NCBI GenBank assembly: GCA_029953675.1
Contig: JAMWBK010000004.1
Span: 1,116,001-1,180,000 of the forward strand
Direction of reading: 5' to 3'
Origin: Rhodosorus marinus
Taxonomy: Eukaryota; Rhodophyta; Stylonematophyceae; Stylonematales; Stylonemataceae
DNA: 64,000 nucleotides
A model generated the notes under the pieces. It was not told the DNA's origin, searched no databases, and saw only the letters and a program-made list of their open reading frames with translations. A program made the translations under genes and the position numbers. Positions 10,001 through 19,564 of this stretch are shown one piece after another. Each line of letters begins with the position of its first letter. Position 1 is the first letter of the stretch.

Positions 10001-10366
10001 CTGTTGTGCGGCGCTCCCTTCAAAGAGCGATTCTGAAAATCAAAAAAACCCCTTACCCCTGAAAAGAGTTCCATTTTCCCGTTACCCACTAAAAACCCGC
10101 GATAGTCATTAAATGTTCATCGCCCAGCCACCAAATTCTCTACGGATGCACTGGAATCGCCTATTGCCCGCACTTACAGGCCCGCCCCGCCCTTAAACCC
10201 CCCTGTTTTCGCAGGTTTACCCACTTCTGGGTCGAAAACAGTCAAAAACCCAATGGGCCCAACCCTACTCCGAGTTGTTTTACTGTTTTGCAATAGTCTG
10301 CCCATCCGCTTGAAGAATTATCGGTACCTCCAGATAAACGTTATCCGCGGCACATGACAGCACAAG

Positions 10367-10600
10367 AGAACGAACGAATGGTTTAATCGGAGGCTGAAAG
10401 AAAAAACCCCGAGGGGAAAAAAAGACTATGTGCGGCGAAGAACTCGCGCCTCCAACATCAAAGCGGCATTCATGCGCCACAGCAGGAAACGTAAGCGGGT
10501 AAACAACGATTGAAGACGGTCAGGGCGTTCGCGGAACAACTCCCGAAGCCAGCGAGAACCAACAGAGTCCATGAACCCAAAGCACTCAATGATCAGGGGA
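10367..10600 (-). mobile_element. Family A LINE 3' fragment
   Basis: Reverse-strand homology covers the last ~55 codons and the 3' UTR, with the CCCCTCGGGG hairpin and the tail ATTAAACCATTCGTTCGTTC at the left end. It is 5'-truncated. Confidence 0.8.
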
Positions 10601-10781
10601 CAAGAGAGAGGAAAACAACTCGAAAAAGGAAGAAATTTTGTACCAGACGGTGGCCTACTTCTAAATCACTTTCTACACGTTTGTCGTACATTTTGCACTG
10701 GAACCCTTTTTTTACCCGATGGTGATTGTCAATTCCAACCAGTCCGATCAAATTTTTGATGTCCTATAGAAGGCTACCAAA

Positions 10782-11020
10782 ATGATGAACGCCGCATGGA
10801 TGACCTCTCGTGGTCACCTGTGGCGATAGCCGCCGTACGACGTACATTGATCTGTACATTGATCTAGCTGTTCCTAATCCTCAGGATAGTCACCATGTGC
10901 CGGCTGCGGGAGAGCGCCGTGGATTTGCCGCTGCCAGTATGAAACGATGCAATTAGTTGAAATATGCGGGGTCTTTGCTTCCGAACCTGGTACGCCGTCT
11001 AGGGAAGATTCTGCGTCATA
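10782..11020 (+). mobile_element. Family A LINE internal fragment
   Basis: From ATGATGAACGCCGC onward the sequence follows the endonuclease-like region of family A (GTACGACGTACATTGATC, then GCTGTTCCTAATCCTCAGG). It includes a short duplicated TGTACATTGATC block. It lacks the 3' tail. Confidence 0.7.
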
Positions 11021-12425
11021 TCATGGGCTAGCCGCTGCTTGTCTTCGAACTGCTTCGGAATCTTCGGCATAACTAAGCCATATGCCCGTGATGGTCTCCA
11101 ACGGGTTATTTCATTGTCGAAAGTCGGCTGTGAATTGGGTTTTCTGCCGTACCTGGATTTGCGATGAGTATTTGCTCGTCGCTTTTGTAACTTACCGCTC
11201 CACAACATGTACATGTTTTCCCATACTCTTCGTACACATCTCGCTCCGAACCCTTCCCCCTTCACATGGTAATCGATATGTCTTTTATAGCCTTGTGCAA
11301 ACGTTCACATCCTAATCACCATCGTGCAAAAACGCAATAAATTTCTAATACTAGACAGCTCGCCCTCAACATCTTCCCAACGACAACGTTTTCGGTGGGC
11401 GCTACTTCTTCTGACTCAGATTACATTTAATCTTCTATTGTTCTGCTGAAATTTTCTTTTACAGGAACTTACGAAAGTGGCACAGTTGAGCCTTACAATC
11501 GGTTACCGCCAACTGGTAAGTCCTCCACGGGGACTCCTGCCGAGAATTGCTCGTCCGCGAAGGGGTACTTGGATTGGTAGACCGTTCCTAGCAGCTATTT
11601 TAGATAGCACCGCAACCCCCAAAGCGATGAAATTCATACAGCTGAGGCTCAATCTACAGGATACTTATCCCATGTTAGTGCTTGGGATCAGTCTGAATAT
11701 CGAGAATGTTTCGGATGCGTGAACGTGTTTGAACGTCCTGGTTCAAGAAATCAAAGCTTGACGACTATAATCCCACAGGAATTCCTTATCAGCCATCGAC
11801 AAGAATACATGACCTCCGCTTTTAGCAAGGATTATAAGGATCGCCTAGCGAGGCTCTCGAGAAAGTAAACCGGCTCTTTGCTTTATTTTACTTCCTCCGA
11901 AGCCGACATTGTCTGTTTACAGAATCATAGCAAGCGCTTAAGAACCGAATTCGAGCCACAGGGCACGTCCAAGTTGTGGCATATTGGGGGTGTTGAGCTC
12001 CCCTTGTCAGCCAAAAGAAGCGTATAAAAACGTCCGCCGCCGGAAAAAGAAGACACCCTCGCCCGGAACGGAATCACGTAGCGGGCACTAGCAGCAGATG
12101 TTGTAAAGTACCATCTCACCTGCTCCAGGAAAGCATATACTTGTAGTTTTGCACGCGGAGGAATATCCGGGCGGATGTTGACTAAAAAACCTAGCTGACA
12201 GGTTGTGCTTGCGGGTTTGATTTTGAATAAGTCATATTGACTGACTGAAAAAGAGATACAACAGACTGATAGTCGTGGTTCTGATTGTGTTGCGATGACC
12301 GTAACGCCGCTACATCAATATTCAGAGTCCGTTCAGTCATTTGCGGAAGCAGCAAACCTCACGGCGAGGATTCCACAAGCATATGGACTAGTTTTTTCAG
12401 CGGGCAGACTCTCTCAGTAATTCAA
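11021..12425. other. Intergenic, no confident gene
   Basis: Several 60-90 codon frames exist (for example 11477-11722 + and 11925-12119 -), but none shows a recognisable family. Gene fragments cannot be excluded. Confidence 0.4.
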
Positions 12426-12653
12426 TTAAAGCGACATCAAGGCCATTAAACTGACAAATTCATACAGAAACGTCGCAAAACTAGTTTCTTCAGCAGCTAA
12501 TATCCGGTAGTATCCCTTCAGTCCTTGCGTACAACGGCTATTCCCCACCAGCACACAGACTTCCCCGCGCTGGGAATCAAAAACTAACAAAAAACGGGAA
12601 GTAGTTGGGAGAGGCTTGTAAACCCGCAGGGCGAGGGCTCCACACACGCCCAC
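12426..12653 (-). pseudogene. Possible fragment of an ornithine cyclodeaminase/mu-crystallin-like gene
   Basis: The 75-residue frame contains LPTTSRFLLVFDSQRGEVC, then VLVGNSRCTQGLKGYYRILAA. This resembles the stretch of OCD/mu-crystallin proteins where a substrate-loop strand (lv+D..tG...a++dg) precedes the T-x-x-R-T-A-A helix, but the key Arg is not clearly kept. No flanking Rossmann part was found, so at best it is a relic. Family recognition is tentative. Confidence 0.25.
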
Positions 12654-12729
12654 AAAGTATTTGGTTGTTTTTTTGCAGGAATTCGTACCCCAGCCCGCAT
12701 GGCAAACCGCTTTAAGCGACGAATATGTT

Positions 12730-12840
12730 CCGTGTGATCCCCGAGCGGCTCTCCTCGCTGCTCACCCGTTTGAGTTTCCTGTTGTGGCATAATAACGCAG
12801 CTTTGATGTTGAAGGTGCATGGTCTTCGCCGTCACTAATC
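12730..12840 (+). mobile_element. Family A LINE fragment
   Basis: The stretch reading TTGAGTTTCCTGTTGTGGC, then GCAGCTTTGATGTTG and a CTTCGCCGTC motif, matches the last codons of family A. It is degraded and lacks the 3' UTR. Confidence 0.6.
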
Positions 12841-13072
12841 TTCCTCCAGCAGCCCCCCCAGCTTTTCTTGTTCATCCTCCGAACAATGATCTTCTTCTGC
12901 TTCTACTAAACGTGATCAGGATCCTTTCAGTCTTTGCTGAGACGGCAGGGATACCGCCGGGCGAGGACGAACCACCACCGGCACCACGCGCACGCGGGGG
13001 AGCGCCGGGGATTCAAAAAAGACAAAAAAACAAATATCTGGACCCCCTGGACATGGGGTGCAAGTGAGTTTA

Positions 13073-13136
13073 GAGCGAACGCGTAGTAGTGGTATTGCGC
13101 TGCGGTAGGTCGCTGCCGAATAAAGGCTACGGGGTC
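13073..13136 (+). repeat. Second copy of the ~55 bp dispersed element
   Basis: It shares GAGCGAAC, GTATT-GCGC, TGCGGTAGGTCGCTGCC and AAAGGCTACGGGG with 1355-1420. No gene of comparable size follows it on this strand. Confidence 0.55.
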
Positions 13137-13461
13137 AAGGATGCGTAATCAGAGAATGATCAGGCAGCTAACTTCCTCATGGACATCACCTTGTGGACGT
13201 TTCTGCAGTGTAAATTTTCAAGCTGGTGACCTCTATCGTATGCCACGAAGTTCGGCTTAAGTAGAAAGTACCAACCCTTTCATCCCCCCTTCAAAAACAC
13301 TCCATAGGGATTTTTATAATATATTTCTGCACCCCAAAGAGGTCGGCTTTAGGTGGTCCAACAGGGGTACCCAGTCACTTCGTTAGTGAAACCACCAACT
13401 GGTTTCTTTCCGCTGCCTTAAAATAAATGGCTTACCTCCCCAATCACACACCCCAACGAAG

Positions 13462-13570
13462 CCGCATGAATGCCGCTTTGATGTTGGAGGCGCGAGTACT
13501 TCGCCGCGCTTAGTCTTTTTTTCCCCTCGGGGTTTTTTTTTCAGCCTCCGATTAAACCATTCGTTCAACG
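13462..13570 (+). mobile_element. Family A LINE 3' end
   Basis: This runs from the final codons through CTTAGTCTTTTTTTCCCC, the CCCCTCGGGG hairpin and GCCTCCGATTAAACC to the tail CATTCGTTC. It is a severely 5'-truncated copy. Confidence 0.8.
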
Positions 13571-14072
13571 AAGCCCAACCCGCTCCAGCATACACTGACG
13601 CTCAAACCCCGAACGACACTCAAATTACGCCCCATTCGATACAGTCAGTTGCTTTATTCTGGTCACTATCGTAAATTCATTTCATTCATCGTATTCACGA
13701 TAACACAAATCATTAACAAACGAAATATTTTCCCAATGTGAAAGCCTATGCGCTTTAAAACATCTATTATACGAATATAATATATCATAAAATAGTATTT
13801 ATTGAGTACACTCAAGAGTGTACACACTCTTTATTTGCAATCTATATTATCCTTATTTATTAAGCAATGGCCTGAGTCAGGTATCGCGATGCGTATTCTG
13901 AGGGGAATGTCTGTTGAATGAATTGAGGTACTGTTTAGAACGAACTGTTTAGTGTAACGAGCAGAAAGGGTTCATTGACTGAATTTGCATTTGGGTGGAG
14001 CAGTCGGAGCAGACTTGGAACTAAGAACCGAGAGATTAGCGGGATTTCATGGCATAATGAAATCTGGTGGGT
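13571..14072. other. AT-rich intergenic stretch
   Basis: AT-rich DNA at about 13670-13860 contains many TATA-like words. No coding or RNA feature is visible. Confidence 0.5.
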
Positions 14073-14130
14073 AGTCTAAGAACTTCCTTGCGTAGCGCTT
14101 CAGGCTATGCTAGTAAAGTCCAGTCTAAGA
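14073..14130 (+). repeat. 40-nt family B 3'-end insertion with 9-nt target-site duplication
   Basis: AGTCTAAGA at 14073-14081 and 14122-14130 flanks 40 nt ending in GGCTATGCTAGTAAAGTCC. It carries the B terminus from about TTGCGTAGCGCTT onward and has no coding or poly(A) sequence. Confidence 0.85.
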
Positions 14131-14221
14131 GCATATATATGTATTGGAGAGAACCCTAAAAGGGGTGGATTAGGTGGGTTTGGTGTTGGTGGCTTTGCTA
14201 CCGGGAGGTTGGGAAATCCAG

Positions 14222-14617
14222 ATGCTCTGGCGAGACTTCATGGTCGGGCGTAGCTGGATTTGTGATATATGCTTCAGATCCTACGCGACCAAATGGAACC
14301 TGAAGAATCATAAACGTAAGCACAAGGATGAACGGACGTACGTCTGCAGCTGTGGGGAGCGCTTTCTATGGAAGCCGCAGCTGGACACCCACCAGCGGAG
14401 TGTAGTCTGCCAGGATATAGATGAGGTGATCGAGGAACTGTTTCTCGGCACTTCGGTAAGCGAGGACAATATTCTGGTCGAGGGACAGCGAGATATTAGC
14501 GATCGTGAAGCCAAAGAGGGAGGCAGCTCTGAGACAAGCAAACGGTGCATCAAGAAACGTCGAAAAAAATGGACTAGACGAGCACTTTCTGAGCAAGAAG
14601 ATTCCAGCGACGACTAG
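14222..14617 (+). CDS. Small C2H2 zinc-finger protein
   Basis: From the ATG at 14222 the frame gives 131 residues. The first finger is CDIC-x(12)-HKRKH (C-x2-C-x12-H-x3-H). The second, starting YVCSCGERF, is C-x-C-x12-H-x5-C, a degenerate C2HC finger. An acidic/Ser-rich stretch and a basic KKRRKKWTRR cluster (likely nuclear signal) follow near the end. Likely a DNA-binding regulator. The frame stays open upstream to 14174 and AAATCCAG just before the ATG could be a splice acceptor, so an upstream exon is possible. The 40-nt LINE insertion lies 90 nt upstream. Confidence 0.6.
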   Translation: MLWRDFMVGRSWICDICFRSYATKWNLKNHKRKHKDERTYVCSCGERFLWKPQLDTHQRSVVCQDIDEVIEELFLGTSVSEDNILVEGQRDISDREAKEGGSSETSKRCIKKRRKKWTRRALSEQEDSSDD

Positions 14618-15742
14618 AGATACTGTTTCCCCGGCGCGCTGGCTTTGGTTTTGGGAACTAAAATACATGTCTGGCCTCCCTCAACGACAGTTCAACCAGG
14701 CATACTAGGAGTCAACAAGCAAGCTCACGACCCAGAAAAAAGGGTTGCAACGCTTGGCGTTCACTCATTTTCGTGCTATCTCATTTGCTGCGGAGGGAGT
14801 CGAACAAAGGCTAAGGAGTGCCGTGGAGCATCCGCTGATCGTACGGGTCCTCAAAACGAAGCCACGTTGCGAAGGTGCGCGGGACCGGGGGGGGGGAGAG
14901 TCCAGCGCAGGAGATCGGGCCTCAGCACGCTCTCCTCTTAGGAAAGGTGGAAGCGTCCATTCCTGAGGATGATCCCAGAAATCCAGCCACTACCGCAGAC
15001 AACGTTGGTGATAATGTTGCTCATCTGCATTGGGCCTTAGTTGGTAGCCCGGGATTACGGGTTTATTTCGCCTTTCTGGACTCTGCATGCTCACGCCGGC
15101 TTCTTGAATTTTGTCCAGGAGTGCCCAGATCAGCTCTGCTCTCCGAAAAGACTGCCGGGTTCTCTGCAGTGGCACGTGAATGTTGCTTTGATGTTGGAGA
15201 TGCGATTTACTCCTTAAGTAGTGTTTCATTCCCCTCGAGGCTTTATCTGATCTCAAAATAGACAGATTGACTAATCTTAGCTTGGCTGTCAGGAAAGCAG
15301 TCAGAGTTAGGTTGCTCCGGCAAAGCAGGAGCAAAGTATAATTCCTCCACCACTGTATGTTCTAACTACAATGGATAGCCCTCCGCAGTGGATGACGTGA
15401 GGACTGGAGGGCTAGTCCGAGATCTATCGCTTTTAGGGCTCTCGTTCTCGCTGCCTTGTGAACAATTAACACCTTTTCTGCCCTCAGAAACTCAGAGAGA
15501 GGAGTACGGACGGGCTGTAAGTCAGCTTTCAGACTAGCTAGGATTCCTCACCGTGCGTCTGAGAGGATCTGGATAAGTAATTCGTATTCGAAGAGGCTTG
15601 GAACTGAATAAAAAATAGATGCTCGTTTTATAGTCGGATGACCCGAGGTTTCCTAGCATTCGATCCCCCTGAAACTTTCACGAAAAGGTCAGGTCTCGTC
15701 ACCTTCGCAAACATCTCGGATCTTCCTCGGCGATCTACACGA
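14618..15742. other. Intergenic with one weak family A remnant
   Basis: About 15125-15262 (+) shows decayed family A sequence (GAATGTTGCTTTGATGTTGG, then CCCCTCGAGG). The rest has short frames only; nothing else was recognised. Confidence 0.5.
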
Positions 15743-18337
15743 TCAAGTCATCACCCGGGCCTCGAGCAGCGTATTTTCTCCTGTTCCTCCATCGAGCAAG
15801 TCATTGCCAGTCCCTCCACGCAGCTCATCATCGCCACCGCCTCCGAACAGCCGATCGTCCATGCTGCCGCCCAAGACCAGGTCGTCCCCACCCGAACCTG
15901 AGATCTCGTCATCACCAGACCCGCCAGATAATACGTCATCTCCCGAGCCTCCTATGAGGAGATCATTGTCCCCTCCTCCGTCCAATACGTCGGCTTCTGA
16001 TCCCCCCTCGATTCGATCCTCACCGTCCCCTCCCCTCAGAACATCCTCGTCGGACATCCCCAGAATCACATCATTCCCTTCCCCTCCCTCAATCTCATCC
16101 TCTCCATCCCCTCCCAACAACCTATCATCACCTTCGCCTCCGTCGATCCATCCCTTTCCGTTCAAGTTTTTTATATAATCATCCCCGCCCGCGCCGTACC
16201 CACGGTCCCATGCGCCGGAGCCGAGGTTCACTTCGTCATTTCCGCGTCCCCCGAAGACGATGTCGCTGCCTCCTCCGGCGTCTACCGTATCTGATCCATT
16301 GCCAGCCCAGATCTTGTCGTTGCCATCGAGGCCGTGTATGTTGTCGTCCCCGTCAAGTCCATAGATCCAGTCAACAAACTCAGTGCCGTACAGGGTGTCG
16401 TCCCGGTCGCTGCCTACGATGCGGTTGATGCAGTTGAGGCGGAGCGGGCATATTGGCCTGGATTCAGGGGAGACCGGACAGTCCTTAGAAGGCGTGACTG
16501 TCACCGTGGACGCTCCGCGAACGATTTTGGCCTCCAATACCATGCACAGCTCTCCATCACAGCAGTTGCTCGTTGACTCGATGGAGTCGGGACATATCGT
16601 CAGGCTGAGGTTTCTCCGAGTGTTCTCCACCTTCTTCCTTGCTCTGAACTTACGATTCCCGGCCGGTATGAGGTTGCAGTCCTGGTAGATTCCCATCTTA
16701 ACCGCTCGAAAAGTTCCAGTCTGCGCACTAAACCGGACCACCACGCACTTCATGCCGGCGACCGTCCTGTTCTTTGCACAGGCGGTCGCCAAACAGCTCC
16801 CTGTCCTCGTGTTGGTGAGGTCGTAACAGATTTCTCCAAAAGAAACCAGCGACTGGGTCTCGAGCAGCTCGGACTCACAACTCGTCCTCGGCAGCAACTT
16901 CTCCCGCTCGTCAACCTCGTCGTCCCCACTGCCACCATCAACCACATCAAACCCCGTCCCGGACTCGATCCTGTCGTCCCCCAGGTCTCCATTGATGGTA
17001 TCAACGTATCGATCCGCAGTACTAATCCTATCCTCGCCCGTTCCACCATCCACGCGACTCCCACCGCCCTCGTGGGAGATGTAATCCCACCCATTCCCGC
17101 CGTACACTCGTGCATACCCCCCGGAGCTGATTAACCGGTCATTTCCATCGTCCCCGAACACAGTATCCTCCCCACCGCTGCTTAGAATCACGTCCGGTCC
17201 TCCTCCACCTTTCAACACATCGTTACCACCGCCTTCGTCACGGATCCAATCGTAGTCTGCACCGCCCTTGACGTAGTCATCGCCGGATCCAGGAAGGATC
17301 CTGTTCACCCCGTCGCCTCCCACAATCCAGTCATTCTCGCTTCCACCCACCAGGTTGTCCACACCGAATCCGCCGCCGACGAGAAAGTCATCCCCCTGCT
17401 CCCCATTCGCGCGATCGAATCCGTCGCCGGTGCTGAGGTAGTCGTCGTCCTCTCCACCTTTGAGCCAGTCGTTTCCCAGCTCGCCGTAGATCCGGTCCTC
17501 ACCCTCCTGTCCGTCTATGTAGTCATCTCCGAGCCCTCCGAAGATCTGATCGTCTCCTTCATTACCAGTGGCATGATCTGACCCCCGTCCTAGGAAAACC
17601 AGGTCATCACCGCCGCCTGCAAAGACGCTGTCGCTGCCGTCGCCGCCAACAAGTCGATCGTTTCCGTCAAAGCCACGAAGCATATCATCACCACCGAGGC
17701 CATAGATGAAGTCGACGTATTTCGTACCGTCAAGCCTGTCGTTGCCGTCGGTACCAAAAATGTAGTTGACGCAGTTGTAGGCTATGGGACACGTTGGTCC
17801 GTCGTACCTGCCAGGAACTAGTCGCCTTCGGCAGGGTTTGGCATCAGGTCGAAGCGTTGGGCCGCGGTTCGCCGTCTTCGCTTCGGCGATCAGGCACTGA
17901 TCGCCGTCACAGCAATTAGTTTGAGTCCTGATTATGTCGTTGCAGTAGGTTAGAGACGCGGACCTGGGCTTCCAGGGCAAGTTTTTGCTTCGGTTGAACG
18001 GATCCCCCGTTTCACCCTCCAGCTTCAGGTCTTCACAGTCGTGGTACACGCCGAGGTAGATCCGGGAGAGCCTAAGCGATTCAAACGCAGTGAAGGTTGC
18101 TCTGATGCAGATTTTCCTGTCAATCTTCTCAGTCCTCGTGCAAAGCTCACCGGAGACGACGTCATCTCCTCCCATGAGCTTAAAGCACGTCTCTTCAAAG
18201 GAAACCGCTTCCTGACTACCCAACATCGTCTCCAAACAGTTGGAAAGGGCATCCACGGAATTAAAAACATATATTCCCATACCAAAAGTGACTACAAGCG
18301 TCCAGAAAACATCTCTCCTTACCTTCATCCTGCCCAT
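15743..18337 (-). CDS. Secreted RTX-repeat (hemolysin-type Ca-binding) protein with two nine-Cys modules
   Basis: Using the ATG at 18337 gives 864 residues (another ATG lies three codons on). A signal peptide is followed by a nine-cysteine module (residues about 34-148), a first block of GGxGxDxL-type nonapeptide repeats (about 194-477), a second nine-cysteine module (about 487-598) and a second repeat block (about 640-855). The repeats are classic calcium-binding beta-roll units such as GGDGSDSVF, and each block is entered by an almost identical GTxxxDxxYGLxGDD segment. The gene is thus an internal duplication of [Cys module + beta-roll]. No catalytic domain is visible, so a structural, calcium-binding extracellular role is likelier than an enzymatic one. 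RTX arrays are mainly bacterial, so transfer followed by duplication is plausible. Confidence 0.85.
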   Translation of the reverse strand: MGRMKVRRDVFWTLVVTFGMGIYVFNSVDALSNCLETMLGSQEAVSFEETCFKLMGGDDVVSGELCTRTEKIDRKICIRATFTAFESLRLSRIYLGVYHDCEDLKLEGETGDPFNRSKNLPWKPRSASLTYCNDIIRTQTNCCDGDQCLIAEAKTANRGPTLRPDAKPCRRRLVPGRYDGPTCPIAYNCVNYIFGTDGNDRLDGTKYVDFIYGLGGDDMLRGFDGNDRLVGGDGSDSVFAGGGDDLVFLGRGSDHATGNEGDDQIFGGLGDDYIDGQEGEDRIYGELGNDWLKGGEDDDYLSTGDGFDRANGEQGDDFLVGGGFGVDNLVGGSENDWIVGGDGVNRILPGSGDDYVKGGADYDWIRDEGGGNDVLKGGGGPDVILSSGGEDTVFGDDGNDRLISSGGYARVYGGNGWDYISHEGGGSRVDGGTGEDRISTADRYVDTINGDLGDDRIESGTGFDVVDGGSGDDEVDEREKLLPRTSCESELLETQSLVSFGEICYDLTNTRTGSCLATACAKNRTVAGMKCVVVRFSAQTGTFRAVKMGIYQDCNLIPAGNRKFRARKKVENTRRNLSLTICPDSIESTSNCCDGELCMVLEAKIVRGASTVTVTPSKDCPVSPESRPICPLRLNCINRIVGSDRDDTLYGTEFVDWIYGLDGDDNIHGLDGNDKIWAGNGSDTVDAGGGSDIVFGGRGNDEVNLGSGAWDRGYGAGGDDYIKNLNGKGWIDGGEGDDRLLGGDGEDEIEGGEGNDVILGMSDEDVLRGGDGEDRIEGGSEADVLDGGGDNDLLIGGSGDDVLSGGSGDDEISGSGGDDLVLGGSMDDRLFGGGGDDELRGGTGNDLLDGGTGENTLLEARVMT
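16544..16879 (-). other. Nine-Cys module, copy B of RTX protein
   Basis: Cysteine steps are 17-16-11-23-28-10-1-5, with an extra Cys between the second and third. CCDGELC closes the module. Compare copy A at 17894-18238 and the Tyr-rich protein at 41823-42152. Confidence 0.75.
17894..18238 (-). other. Nine-Cys module, copy A of RTX protein
   Basis: Cysteine steps are 17-15-11-24-31-10-1-5, starting just after the signal peptide and ending CCDGDQC. A conserved CP-x(4)-NC segment follows before the beta-roll. Confidence 0.75.
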
Positions 18338-18561
18338 CCTTCCCTCCTTCACCCCTGCAAACCTCAAGCCCCGCCCCGGCTACCAGAGGCCCCCGAAATA
18401 CTCAAAAAGATCACTTCCAAACTCAATAATATGACACATACCTAAGGAGTTCAACTACCATCTAGTCCCAATACATAACACACTTTTCCCATCCCTCCCC
18501 CCCCCTCTCCGCCTCTCCTCCGAAAGCCTCCTCACCACCACCTCCTGGAAGTCCTTTGATA

Positions 18562-18658
18562 CGAACGAATGGTTTAATCGGAGGCTGAAAAAAGAAACCC
18601 CGAGGGGAAAAAAGACTAAGCGCGGCGAAGTACTCGCGCCTCAAACATCAAAGCGGCT
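18562..18658 (-). mobile_element. Family A LINE 3' end
   Basis: Reverse-strand tail ACCATTCGTTCGTATC, the CCCCTCGGGG hairpin and the last codons. The copy is truncated to about 100 bp and lies about 225 bp upstream of the RTX gene start. Confidence 0.8.
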
Positions 18659-18665
18659 GATAAAG

Positions 18666-18698
18666 GCAAGTTCTGCTCTGATGTCGAGCAGAACTTGC
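18666..18698. repeat. Perfect 13-bp inverted repeat
   Basis: GCAAGTTCTGCTC at 18666-18678 pairs with GAGCAGAACTTGC at 18686-18698 across a 7-nt loop, directly beside the truncated end of the family A fragment. Confidence 0.75.
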
Positions 18699-19216
18699 AA
18701 ATCTCTTTCGAGACTGTTGTGAATTCGAAAAAAGCGAAAGAATCTCAGCTTCGAAAAAGAAATTCTTGTTTGGGGACACAACGTCTCACTGTAGGACTGT
18801 GACCCGACGTAAACATATTTCATAATCTACGCACAGATTCTTGATTATAGAACCTGATGAAATGTTTCCAAATAAAAAAAAATCCCCGACAACAATCCCC
18901 AGATTAAATTGCGACTTCAATATTTAGATGAAGAATTCTCATTCATTCTGTTCACGGCATTGGACTCTCTCCAATTGTCCCCAGAACCGGTGGGGTACCC
19001 CGTCTGTATTGATCCTTACGTGCTATGTACCTACAATTCACCAAGTACTCGATCGGGTAGTCACCAGTCGGACGACGAGGACGAACGATACAGTTCAATC
19101 AAGTTACGATCGTTTACGCTACTACGTACCGGTTATCTACTAACTACCTACGATACTGCTCTATAAACCAATTGATTTCCCCTAGTACCCCGCAGGGATC
19201 CCGAATGGCCTTCCCG

Positions 19217-19315
19217 GCCAAACATTCAAAACCTCCAACCCAGGGATGGTAAAACCATGGTGAAAGATTTTAAGGGTGGTTTTACCCCCCGGTTTGGAGG
19301 TTTTGAATGTTCGGT
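19217..19315. repeat. Foldback element with ~40-nt interrupted arms
   Basis: AACATTCAAAACCTCCAA near 19219 is mirrored by TTGGAGGTTTTGAATGTT ending near 19313. Nested inside, GGTAAAACCA mirrors TGGTTTTACC. RNA or single-stranded DNA from here would form one long hairpin with a short loop. A MITE-like or hairpin-RNA origin is possible; there are no coding features. Confidence 0.7.
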
Positions 19316-19564
19316 CTTAGAACGCGTCTTTTTAGCGCAGTTTAGTCTTCACTACAGATTGATCGTTGAAAAATATTTAATTCAATATCTATTTACGGAA
19401 AGTTACCCCAGATATGTGTTGTTTTGCAAAGGGTACAGATACCCTGAGGGGGCAATGGCAGAGGCTCTTGGGTGTTTGTCGACGAGGCGGTTGGATGGGT
19501 TGGATGTAGCTAAGGATGCTCCTTTGCTTAGCAACGACGATATACATGCTTTTAAAGCTATGAG

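Noticed and set aside
15804-16178. Ser/Pro-rich plus-strand frame
   Set aside because: Antisense of the RTX repeats; its low complexity mirrors the GGxGxD periodicity.
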